This document shows, piece by piece, positions 55,476 to 64,000 of a stretch of DNA of 64,000 nt. A program made the position numbers and the translations under genes. Below the pieces are notes generated by a model, which saw nothing but the letters and a program-made list of their open reading frames with translations, did no database searches and was not told the origin of the DNA. The stretch's first letter is position 1. The number at the start of each line of letters is the position of its first letter. The DNA is from Cyclaneusma minus (taxonomy: Eukaryota; Ascomycota; Leotiomycetes; Marthamycetales; Marthamycetaceae), in assembly GCA_037179335.1 (NCBI GenBank), contig JAKZHN010000046.1:1-64000 (forward strand), given 5' to 3'.

Positions 55476-56322
55476 GTAGTGAAGCAGCTTTTCGCTTTGA
55501 CATTTACCTTGGTTCCTACCAGATGTCGATGTGAGCTGCTTTTCAAGCTTTCAGCGCAACATTGTATATATCCACAAGGACTTCCTAAAAGTTCCTCTCC
55601 CTAATCTCTCCCTACTTCTGCAGCTCTCAATGAAAGGTTGTGCGGAAGCCTTTGGTGGCAGTATCAAGCTATCCCGTACCGAGTCTGGCAGCGTGCTCGA
55701 CGACTTATTCGTTTTGGCAACACGTGACTGTGATCCTGAAAGCTTTTCCCGTTTCTGTTGTTGCCCTTGGGTATGTTAAGGACACTCTTCGAGTTGGGAG
55801 TGACTGATAAAGTCGAGTCATAAAAGAGAAACGAAGCCTTGGATTGACGGTGGTAAAGGGATTAGAGAACGAGAAAGACGCAGTAGCATGAGAGCGACAT
55901 CTTCGAGCGGGTATTCATTTTTCAATGATAGCTAGAGGTAAAGAAAGCCAAGTGGACGGAACACGTCTTTCGCGGGTGGCCCGGTGGTTGCCATAATGGT
56001 CGAAGTCTCTTCGACTGTATTACGTGTAGGGCATTGGTAAAAATTGGAGAAGGAGAAAGATATAGCTGCACAAAGATCGACATTTTCGGGCAAGAGCGCA
56101 AAAGTAGCCGGAAGAAAAGAATGACAGACTAACCAACCGGTATGTGCACATTGGTGAAGATCTAGTGAAGAAAAGGAGTATGGCCGCACGAGAATGGCGC
56201 TGTTGAGCGGAAGAGCAAGAATGGCTGGAGGGAAAGACCACCAAGTCGACCGGTGTGTGCGCATCGGTGATAAGTCACAGAAGTAGAAGGATAATTTGGC
56301 GTGAAGGGAAGGGATTTGCACT
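55476..56322. other. Intergenic, no supported gene
   Basis: Short frames only. The stretch 55985-56290 contains two loosely similar segments, each with aaagtcga/ggtgtgc-type words, which may be an old duplication; not resolved by eye. Confidence 0.3.
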
Positions 56323-56462
56323 CAGGGTGTGGGAAACTTGAAAACTAGGAACTTAGAGATATATAGTTTAGTTCCAACTAAACTAGAGGGGTCCGTAGTT
56401 CGTTAGAAATTTAAGTTTTAAACTTAAGTTTTAGTTTTTCCCTTTTAGTTTCCCACACCCTG
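56323..56462. mobile_element. hAT-type MITE, 140 bp
   Basis: Perfect 16-bp terminal inverted repeats: cagggtgtgggaaact at 56323-56338 and agtttcccacaccctg at 56447-56462. The element is flanked by an exact 8-bp target duplication, tttgcact, at 56315-56322 and 56463-56470. The CAGGG terminus and the 8-bp duplication are characteristic of the hAT superfamily. The interior is AT-rich with small palindromes (ttaagttttaaacttaa) and codes for nothing, so it is non-autonomous. The intact duplication suggests a fairly recent insertion. Confidence 0.93.
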
Positions 56463-56753
56463 TTTGCACTTGCGCGAGAGAGAGGAAGAAGCTAGAAATA
56501 ACATTCCCGCATTGTTAAGGAGTGAAGAGGGGACAAAATACGGAACAAGAGATACTGTAGACACCGAATTTAGAGTTTGAAAGGAAAGGAAACTCAAGAT
56601 GGTTGAAATGTCAACCCGTCCTTTGTAGGTCTTGAAAGCCATAGTAGAGCTCCTATTCATCGCGAGTCCCGAAGTCTGCGACCCGATTAATCTCTCCCGA
56701 GTCCTATCTCAAGGAAAAGCCATGCTCAAACCCCCGCCATCTCCTCCCTCGCA

Positions 56754-57979
56754 TCAGCCGTCTACCCCTCCCCTGCCCCCAACCCTCCACCCAACCTTCA
56801 CAATCGTCTCACACGGCTTCTCCGCTTCCGAATTCCTCACCAAATCCTCATCCAACGCCACTTCGCCCCTCGGATAAAGCACAATCACCGTACTCCCCCC
56901 GTAATAAAACGCCCCCAAACACTGTCCTCTCCTCACTTCCGCCCCAACCTCCACACCATCAACATACTTAATACTCCCCACCAACATCGCGCCCACAGCA
57001 ATAACCGCCACCTTGCTCCCAGTTCCAGATCGTTCCACAATCATCACGCTACGCTTGTTCTCGCAAAACACATCAAGCGTGCCAGATTCGTTGATAGCTT
57101 GTGGATTCACTGTGTAGTAGGCGCCGGGGATGTCTTTGATGCTGAGAACTTTGCCGGATACGGGGCTGTGCCAGCGATGGTAGTCTTGTGGTGCCAGACG
57201 CGCGATTACGATACTGCCGCCGTCGAATTGCGACGCTAGTTCGGAGTCATCGCCCAGGAGTCGCTCGACTGTGAAGCCGTAGCCTTTGATCCAGTATTTG
57301 GTTGCTAGATCGATGGTTTGGAAGGCTGTGAGGCGGCAGTCTGCTGGTGAGCTGTAATATCATCTATGTCAGTGGATGAAGGGGATAATCTTTAAGATGT
57401 TCGGCGGGGAAGACTCTACCTCGTCACGCCATCATCCTCAGGCTCAGCAATCGGCCTAGCATCCTCCCTAATCTCGCGTCCGAAAAATTCGTTAAACGTA
57501 GCATAATCATTCGGATCCGACTTTACCATCTCCGCCATACCAGGCATAAGATTAAAACTCTCAATGAACGGCATGATATGATTCTTGCTCTCCGGACTAT
57601 CATACTCCTTTCCCATTTTCTCCGACTGCTCTTTCAATAATTCAAGTGTCTTTTCCCAGTGTAGGGCCTTTTCTTGTTGGCTGCCGTAGTATAATAAGTG
57701 CATACCGAGGCGGACGTAGACGCTCATGGGCTCGAACGATTTCTCGCCGGTGGAACGGTCAATGACATAGTTGCCGAGGTGGAAGCGGTCTTCGAGATTT
57801 TCGAGGGTCGAGGGGGGGATTATTTTGGCGAGCCAGGCGTGGGTTGAGGCGGAGGTCGAGGAGCCGTGGATGTGAGAGGTGGGAGGCTGATTGTGGTTCT
57901 CGGCGTCAGTGGTGAGGTGTTTGAGGGCGGTGGCACTGGCATCGAAGTCGGCCGTGGAGGCGGGACTTGGGTCTGCCAT
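56754..57979 (-). CDS. Phosphatidylserine decarboxylase
   Basis: Converts phosphatidylserine to phosphatidylethanolamine using a self-made pyruvoyl group. Exons 57979-57420 and 57351-56754 give 385 aa; the intron is 68 nt and splits a serine codon. Family features: FNEFFGREI, the substrate loop SSPADCRL, the conserved RLAPQDYHRWHSPVSG with active-site histidine, and the autocleavage motif GGST (YYGGSTVIVLYPRG) near residue 335, whose serine would become the pyruvoyl group. There is no clear mitochondrial presequence and no C2 domain, so it is neither a typical Psd1 nor a full Psd2; it matches the shorter fungal PSD-like group. The hAT MITE lies about 290 bp downstream. Confidence 0.92.
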
Positions 57980-58436
57980 GGTGGTGATATGGACAGGCTT
58001 GAGCGTATTCAGGTTGTTGTTGAAGCAAGTCGTAGACGCAATTGTCAGTCCAGCACTTCTCCAGAGGTTAGCAGCTCAAGTGTGTTCTTAGGGATGATGA
58101 AGAGGAACTTGAAGGTCAGTGAGGGGCAGTTAGCAAGTTTTAGCAATAAAGTGCAGCTCACACTCCTGGAAAGAAGAGCCCAGCCGTCAGTCAGCAACGT
58201 CAAAGCAGGTCTTTGCAGGAACATCGCACCCATGATTGGTTCTCGACGTCACTATGCTCTGTTGAGACAATCATGACATAATGACAGACTCAGGGTCGTC
58301 TGGCCCTGCAGATCGAGGGGTCAGTTCCCGCCTGTCGGATTCCTTGGCAGAAGCTTGTTGCAACCCCGGAACGGTGGAACCTCGACGCGGTGATAATTCT
58401 TGGACGCTCACCCTGGATCCTCCGAAGAACTAGGAC
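57980..58436. other. Upstream region of the PSD gene
   Basis: No gene seen. The words cagaagcttgttgcaacccc (about 58350) and cagaagcttgtcacaaccct (about 58650) are repeated on either side of block E. Confidence 0.35.
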
Positions 58437-58580
58437 TATTCCCAATAATTCAAGAAGTTCCGAGTAATTGAGAATATTCCCAGTAAATCAGAATATTCCC
58501 AGTAATTCAGAACATCCCCAGTTATTCGGAATATCCCCAATAATTGAGAATATATCAAGTATCCAAAAATATTCTGAGTA
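58437..58580. repeat. Degenerate 19-bp tandem repeat, block E
   Basis: The clearest array, about seven units. Examples: ccgagtaattgagaatatt, cccagtaaatcagaatatt, cccagtaattcagaacat, ccccaataattgagaatat and ctgagtaactggaaggt. Consensus close to CCCAGTAATTGAGAATATT. Confidence 0.85.
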
Positions 58581-59094
58581 ACTGGAAGGTTTTTAAATAT
58601 GCAAAAATTTCTAGTCCTCGAGAATACTCTTAAGTCGTAGTCTGAGCGCAGAAGCTTGTCACAACCCTGGAATCTCAACCTCCCGAACCATGGAAAGTCC
58701 ACACTCTCGGAACCACACAACAGCACCACCTCGAATTGCAAAAATGAAATCATTCGTACCTGAAAGGTCCGGGACTTGAACCTGACAAAAAACAAACGGA
58801 CGCTGTGAATCAGAGGTTTACCGGAGCTAAGAATGACTGACATAGGATTTTGCGCCGCCCCGCCTGCTGATTCGAAAACTGTTCACCAATTATGGTATAT
58901 ATCCTCCAAGCTGCATCTTCGCACATTCTGGGGGCAATACTTCCGCCATTGAGAGTTGCGAATCGCTGAACCTGATCGTGCATAGCATTTGTCGGACAAT
59001 AGGGAGAAGTGAAATGCACTGGACAAATAAGTGAAAGCAAATTGGGTGCACACGAGTAATATAGAGAGCTATGCGACAAAAGTCTGAAGTCCCT
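58581..59094. other. Spacer between blocks E and F
   Basis: A sequence matching a tRNA B-box (ggttcaagtcc on the minus strand) lies at 58772-58782, but no good cloverleaf or A-box goes with it. A minus-strand frame after the block F flank (MHDQVQRFATLNGG, start about 58984) is unrecognised. Confidence 0.35.
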
Positions 59095-59175
59095 TACAAA
59101 AGTTAGGAATCTCCCTGGTGATTGGGAATATCCCCATTGTTTAGGGATATCCCCCAAAACCGTAACAATTCTCAA
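59095..59175. repeat. Degenerate 19-bp tandem repeat, block F, inverted flank
   Basis: Units ccctggtgattgggaatat and ccccattgtttagggatat, then a decayed unit. The adjoining atgcgacaaaagtctgaa (about 59070) matches the reverse complement of the sequence that follows block A (3236-3268). The two copies of the longer element therefore lie in opposite orientations. Confidence 0.7.
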
Positions 59176-60022
59176 GTCTGTTTCCGTCCAGCTGCCAACA
59201 TGTTCGCCGGTCAAACATTTAGAATCGCAAGAAAAAAAGAATTGTTGGCAGCAAGGCCGCATCGAACTCAATAGCTGCGCCACCTAGGCCTCGATCCGAT
59301 TGCAAATACTTCAGCAATTGTGTCTTATATAGCAACCATCACAAAGTGAAGGCGAGCCAGCAACCAATCTCCAACTAAGAATAATTCCAAGGGATTAGGA
59401 AATTTCAAACTGAAAAACTGACGTACATTCAAACCACTGCCACACATGGATTGCATTCAGAAAGGGGGTGCAGACCTTTAGGCTTTGTCATCCCACTGTA
59501 ATTGAAAGCAAATGATACAATTGGAAATAAGTCAGCATGGCCAGAACGAGTCAAATGATTGAAGCAATTCAATTGATCGAAGGCTGGCTCTTGCACTCGT
59601 ACGCTGGCTCTACCCAACGCATAGAAACATTGAAGGAGACAAGGGAAAAGAGTCGTATTGTTCATCAGATACCATAACGCAAATTGTGTCATCAACAGGA
59701 GCAGCCGCTTTTTACACGGGCTCCCTCAGTGCTTGACTCTATTTTGGTGATCATCATCTGAACAGCTCTCGGATCCGGCTCCTTCGAACGAGCATCTGAG
59801 ACCACCAAGCATGTGGTTACGAATGTGAACGGAATTGCAGGCAATATGAAAATGACAGGAAGTATCGTGACAATACCGCTAATCGCAGGAAATGTGGTGC
59901 AGTCGAACATCGGAAACGCGTTTTTCGATTCGCTAATTGTGCTTTGTTTTTGACAACTCAGGGCGCCAACATAGTGGTGTCCATAGATTGCCACCATTCC
60001 GGAACATGGCTCTCCCTGTACC
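59176..60022. other. Intergenic with one weak membrane-protein frame
   Basis: One or two further 19-bp units at about 59390-59410 (ccaagggattaggaaattt). A minus-strand frame at 59692-59997 could encode about 100 aa with one strong hydrophobic helix (GIVTILPVIFILPAIPFTF). It resembles the trio at 3489-6202 only in size and topology. Not firmly a gene. Confidence 0.35.
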
Positions 60023-61150
60023 CTAGTCCTTCTTCTTCGAATGAGTCCTGTTCGCCGCCTTGTTCAACGTCTTCAGTCGTTTCGCGAAGCCGTGACCCTC
60101 AGCCATCCCACTATCCCTCGGTCCATCCTCAACAGACCTCTTCCTACTCTTCTCCAACGCACTCCTCGCATTACCCCCCTTCCTCTGCGTCAACTTCTCA
60201 ATGCGATCCAGGCCCTCACCCAATCCTCTCCATTCCTCACCACCATATCCAGCCTGCTGTCTGGCGTCCTTCTTCGCCCTATCCTTCTTGCTCGCGGTCG
60301 GAAGACGGACATAGTTCTTCTCTTCATACTCGCGGATCTCAGCCTCTTCTCTTCTCTGTTTCTCAGACTTGGACATGCGACCACCGAACCCAATCGTGGT
60401 TCCTATGCTGGGCTCAGCAACAGGGGCGGAAGATAGCTCGGTGCTGACAAATTCTTCGAGAATAGCAGATTTGTGGGGTTTGCGCTCGGCTTTCTCGCGG
60501 GGGCCAGTGGTGGGCATGGCTGTAGCAGTAATACGGGGTGGGCGATAGACGCCATCCTTGGCATCTGCTGTCTCTTGCTCTTCCGCACCACCCTTGGAAA
60601 GCTTCATGAAGGCAGCTGGGTTGGGGCGGTATTGGAGATCGTTGATTTCGTTGGCCTTCAGACCCACGCCACCATCATCGGAGTCGGCTTCTTCGTCCTC
60701 GGACTTGTCGGATGCATCGTCGCTCTCTTCGGCATCGCTTTCGAAGCCAGTTTTGGCCTTCTTAGTCACGCCGTTGGCGACTGGTGCAGCAGGCCTGGCG
60801 GCATCATCGGCAGCCCGCAGAACTTTGTCGATTTGATATTTCAGGCGTCCTTCCAGCGGTCGAACACCCTTTTCGAGGTACACGCGCAACTCGACAAGCT
60901 TCTTGACTACAGTGTCATCGTCGACAGTATTTCCGTCTTCTGTGCCATTGCCTCGGTGTCGAAGCTTCAAAATGATCAGAAACACCAAATTTTGTAGATA
61001 GGACAGTAGAAGCTCGTTTTTGACGTCGAGCAAAGAAATGCCGTCCTTCGGTGGGAGTATTGCGGAGGACTCGGGTGCCGTAGAAGTCGCAGAAGTCAAA
61101 GACTGCGTCAAAGTATCCAGCAGTGCTGGCAAAGAGGTTTCGACAGCCAT
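60023..61150 (-). CDS. LCP5: Lcp5/neuroguidin-type Sas10 family protein of the small-subunit processome
   Basis: U3 snoRNP-associated factor for 18S rRNA processing, nucleolar. Single exon, 375 aa, start MAVETSLPALLDTL at 61150; an open extension upstream lacks family resemblance. The Sas10/Utp3 N-terminal domain spans about residues 40-130 (LLDVKNELLLSYLQNLVFLI and LRVYLEKGVRPLEGRLKYQI). An acidic stretch follows (DAEESDDASDKSEDEEADSD), then YRPNPAAF and the family-typical YRPPRI. The C-terminus is basic with RKGGNARSALEKSRKR and ends THSKKKD. It is divergent from the TM9 gene, 487 bp apart. Confidence 0.92.
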   Translation of the reverse strand: MAVETSLPALLDTLTQSLTSATSTAPESSAILPPKDGISLLDVKNELLLSYLQNLVFLIILKLRHRGNGTEDGNTVDDDTVVKKLVELRVYLEKGVRPLEGRLKYQIDKVLRAADDAARPAAPVANGVTKKAKTGFESDAEESDDASDKSEDEEADSDDGGVGLKANEINDLQYRPNPAAFMKLSKGGAEEQETADAKDGVYRPPRITATAMPTTGPREKAERKPHKSAILEEFVSTELSSAPVAEPSIGTTIGFGGRMSKSEKQRREEAEIREYEEKNYVRLPTASKKDRAKKDARQQAGYGGEEWRGLGEGLDRIEKLTQRKGGNARSALEKSRKRSVEDGPRDSGMAEGHGFAKRLKTLNKAANRTHSKKKD

Positions 61151-61637
61151 TGTTCTGGTGCGCAGAAGCGGATGTAGAAAAAGCGGTCTCTTAATTTCCA
61201 CGAAAATCAAAAGTTTCTGGTGGAGCAGAAAGTTCGGGCACGGAAAATCATTTCCGCCGCTCCGCCGAGCCACATAGGGACCTTGACATTTGGCGGCAGG
61301 TAACAAATCGGCAAGGCTACGTCGCGGTTCCACTCAATCCGCGCAACCTTCAGCAAATTGCGAAGCTCACACTGCACGACTTGGCCTCAAGAGCCCTTCT
61401 TCGAGTCGTCTGGTTCGGACGCCGTTACTCGCGATCCGCCACATCCTAAGCCACAAAAAGTTTCACCCGCCGTGAAACTGACCGCCCGACATCTGCTGGA
61501 TCTTCAATTCCATTGTACCCCCAACTTGCTATTCAACCCCTGGAATCACTCTTCTGAGCGCGCCTTTTGAGGCACCGGTGTACGACCCCGAACCCAAGGG
61601 ACCCCTTTCTTGCCGCTCCTCTTCGCCACTCCTCAAC
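61151..61637. promoter_or_regulatory. Divergent promoter region of LCP5 and the TM9 gene
   Basis: 487 bp between start codons. No specific element identified. Part of it stays open in the TM9 frame from 61578, but the signal peptide begins at 61638. Confidence 0.4.
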
Positions 61638-63657
61638 ATGCGATTACTAGACCTTCTGCCGTCCTCGGCCCTCCTCGCTGCTCTGCTGGCCTCGCCCGCA
61701 TCAGCCTTCTACCTCCCCGGTGTTGCGCCAACCACATACGCGCCTGGGGACAAAGTTCCTCTAAACGTCAACCGACTGACAGCCGTCTCGTCCGAGGTCG
61801 ACGGCAGACTGCGATCCTTAACGCCCTTCAACTACTATTACCCGGCATTCCACTTCTGCCGGCCAGAAAATGGCCCCGAATCCGTGTCCGAAAGCTTGGG
61901 GAGCATATTGTTCGGCGACAGAATCATGACCTCCCCCTTCGAACTGAAGATGGGCGTAAACGAATCGTGCAAAGCATTATGCGCCGAGAAAAAGATAGAC
62001 CCCAAAAGCGCCGTATTCATCAACAAGCGCATAGCACAAGATTTTAACTTGAATTGGCTGGTTGATGGACTGCCTGCCGGACAACTGATCGAGGACGAGA
62101 CGACACATACGAAGTTCTACGGACAGGGGTTCGCTTTGGGAGATTACCGGGGGAAAGACCCGTACTTGAACAATCACTACGATATCCTCATCGACTACCA
62201 TGAGTTTGCGCCGGACCAATTGCGAGTCGTTGGAGTTATCGTACAGCCTTCTTCGCGCGCCGATGCGAAGATTGTAGACGGAGAGCCAGACTGCGGCGAT
62301 CCGAAGAACGGCCTTGTTCTGAGCGAGAGAGGAGAATCGGTTGTGACCTGGACATACGGCGTCTACTGGCGCCCATCTCCCACCGTCTGGGCAACCCGCT
62401 GGGACAAATACCTGCACGTATTCGACCCCAAGATCCATTGGTTCTCGCTCGTCATGTCCGCCGGTATCGTGATCTCCCTCTGCATCATGGTGATCTCCAC
62501 CCTCGTCCGCGCCCTAAAGAAAGATATCACCCGCTATAACCGCCTCGACTCGATCAACCTGGACGATCTCTCCGGAACCTCAGCGGTCGAAGACGGTGTA
62601 CAGGAAGACTCTGGCTGGAAACTAGTTCACGGCGACGTCTTCCGCACGCCCAAGAACCCCTTGATCCTCTCCATATTCCTCGGAAACGGCGCACAACTCT
62701 TCGTCATGACCGGCTTCACCATCGCCTTCGCGCTTCTCGGTTTCCTCTCCCCCAGTAACCGCGGCTCCCTAACCACTATTATGATCCTTCTCTACACGCT
62801 CTTCGGCTCCATCGGTGGCTACGTCTCCTCGCGCGCCTACAAATCCCTCGGCGGTGAATCCTGGAAGATGAACATCGTGCTCACGCCCCTTCTTGTCCCA
62901 GGCATCGTTTTCAGCACATTCTTCCTACTGAACCTATTCCTCTGGGCGAAACAATCATCCGGCGCTGTGCCATTCACTACCATGTTGGTAATCATCGCCA
63001 TCTGGTTCACCATCTCCGTGCCTTTGTCGTTTCTCGGTTCCTACCTCGGCTTCAAATCCCCCGCCCTCACACCCCCCGTCCGCACCAACCAAATCCCACG
63101 CCAAATCCCTCCCTCCACCACCTACCTCAAGCCCCTCCCCTCCATGCTCCTCGTCGGCATCCTTCCCTTCGGCGCCATCTTCGTCGAGCTCTACTTCATC
63201 ATGAGCAGCATCTGGTTTTCCAAAGTCTACTACATGTTCGGCTTTCTATTCCTCTGCTACGGTCTCATGGTAATCACGTGTGCCGCAGTCACTGTGCTCA
63301 TGGTGTATTTCTTGCTCTGTAGTGAGAATTACCACTGGCATTGGAGAGCGTTCTTTACTGCGGGAGCGAGCGCTGGTTATGTGTTTTTGAATGCGTTGGG
63401 GTATTGGGTTACGAAGTTGCAGTTGGGCGGGTTGGCGGGGAGTGTGTTGTATATTGGGTATAGTGCGCTGATTAGCTTTTTGTTTTTTATTCTTACTGGT
63501 GAGTCGAAACGCTTCCTTTGCCCCTTTTTCGTACCAAGGTCTCTGGACTTGGCGATACGGATTGGAAGTTTTCTAATGCGTGTGTGTAGGCTCAATCGGC
63601 TTCTTTGCCAGCTGGCTGTTTGTGATGAAGATCTATGGCTCAATCAAGATCGACTAG
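61638..63657 (+). CDS. TM9 superfamily (EMP70-type) endomembrane protein
   Basis: Golgi/endosome nonaspanin involved in sorting of membrane proteins. Exons 61638-63498 and 63590-63657 give 642 aa; the intron is 91 nt. A signal peptide (MRLLDLLPSSALLAALLASPASA) is followed by FYLPGVAPTTYAPGD, the mature N-terminus typical of the family. The luminal domain reaches to about residue 275 and nine membrane helices follow. The conserved GDVFRTP, the GGESWKMNIVLTP loop and SENYHWHWRAF are present. Splicing of the last intron restores the family C-terminus FFASWLFVMKIYGSIKID, whose KxD is the known COPI-binding Golgi retention signal. Unspliced reading gives an unrelated basic tail. Confidence 0.95.
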
Positions 63658-64000
63658 ATCGCATCTGACTTTCACCACAGTCAGTTCGAAACAAAGCGTG
63701 GTTCGCCATGAACCATGGGCCCGGAAGGCAGAAAGAGCCTCGAAGGCCAAGTCAGTCAGGGGGGACCAACAAGTAAAAGCTTGACTGCAAACTGAGTCGA
63801 GACTCAATTCAGCATCTGCCGAAAGCAGGCTGCGTGTGTATGATAGGATGAGACGAGATGATTTCGGGCTTTAGCGTTTTTCTCTGCGAGAGAGAAAAAA
63901 TCACAAACAACATGGTACGTGTATTAGATAGATGCACTGTGGAGTTAAGGAGTGAGAAGAGGCGTCGACCTCCTTGGTTAGTTAGTTCGTTTCGGTGGGG
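63658..64000. other. 3' region of the TM9 gene
   Basis: No gene seen. A small palindrome (tttttctctgcgagagagaaaaa, about 63878-63900) could form a hairpin. Confidence 0.35.

Noticed and set aside
1..64000. CRISPR arrays, operons and ribosome binding sites
   Set aside because: The sequence is eukaryotic and nuclear; the 19-bp arrays have no spacers and are degenerate tandem repeats.

Overview
The window is nuclear DNA from a filamentous ascomycete (Pezizomycotina). The evidence is short GT-AG introns (mostly 50-230 nt) with CTRAC-type branch points, an ergosterol C-22 desaturase, an AreB-type GATA factor, a Zn2Cys6 regulator, a TOK-type potassium channel and an AT-rich island that looks mutated like a silenced transposon. 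I lean towards Leotiomycetes, but the sequence alone does not fix the class. All splice models were made by hand from reading frames and family conservation; in-frame exon sums were checked for each.

Layout. 1-115: a mitochondrial-type tRNA-Tyr, so probably a nuclear copy of mitochondrial DNA. 1422-2494: secreted CE1 esterase. 3119-6202: an accessory patch with blocks of a degenerate 19-bp repeat and three tandem, fast-diverging genes for small single-pass membrane proteins, the middle one apparently broken. 6412-10231: a divergent pair, a peroxisomal acyl-CoA synthetase and a 3-hydroxyacyl-CoA dehydrogenase. 10673-23190: housekeeping block with BFR1, RPB5, a conserved unknown, a mitochondrial rhodanese, ERG5 and MSS116. 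23622-27148: HSL-type esterase and two unrecognised genes, with two more 19-bp blocks. 28335-31081: TOK1 channel. 32738-34835: AreB GATA factor. 36877-47177: SNF2/RING helicase, CTF18 and a Zn2Cys6 factor. 47901-48880: a low-complexity protein with an intron-carrying internal duplication. 51031-52503: an F-box-like gene whose 3' end runs into an AT-rich island (about 52409-53140). 54842-55475: an inverted pair of short CxxC coding units. 56323-56462: a hAT-type MITE with a perfect 8-bp target duplication. 56754-57979: phosphatidylserine decarboxylase. 58437-59410: more 19-bp repeats. 60023-63657: LCP5 and a TM9/EMP70 protein, divergent.

Conserved genes are compact and often head to head (acyl-CoA synthetase/dehydrogenase, BFR1/RPB5, CTF18/Zn2Cys6 factor, LCP5/TM9), suggesting shared promoters. 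Accessory patches carry the repeats, the transposon traces and the genes I cannot name. The most unusual material is the 19-bp repeat family, whose longer flanks recur in both orientations beside small orphan genes, and the three paralogues that keep exon structure while losing sequence similarity. Three genes also have stop-free introns whose length is a multiple of three, so retention would give a longer protein and not a truncated one.
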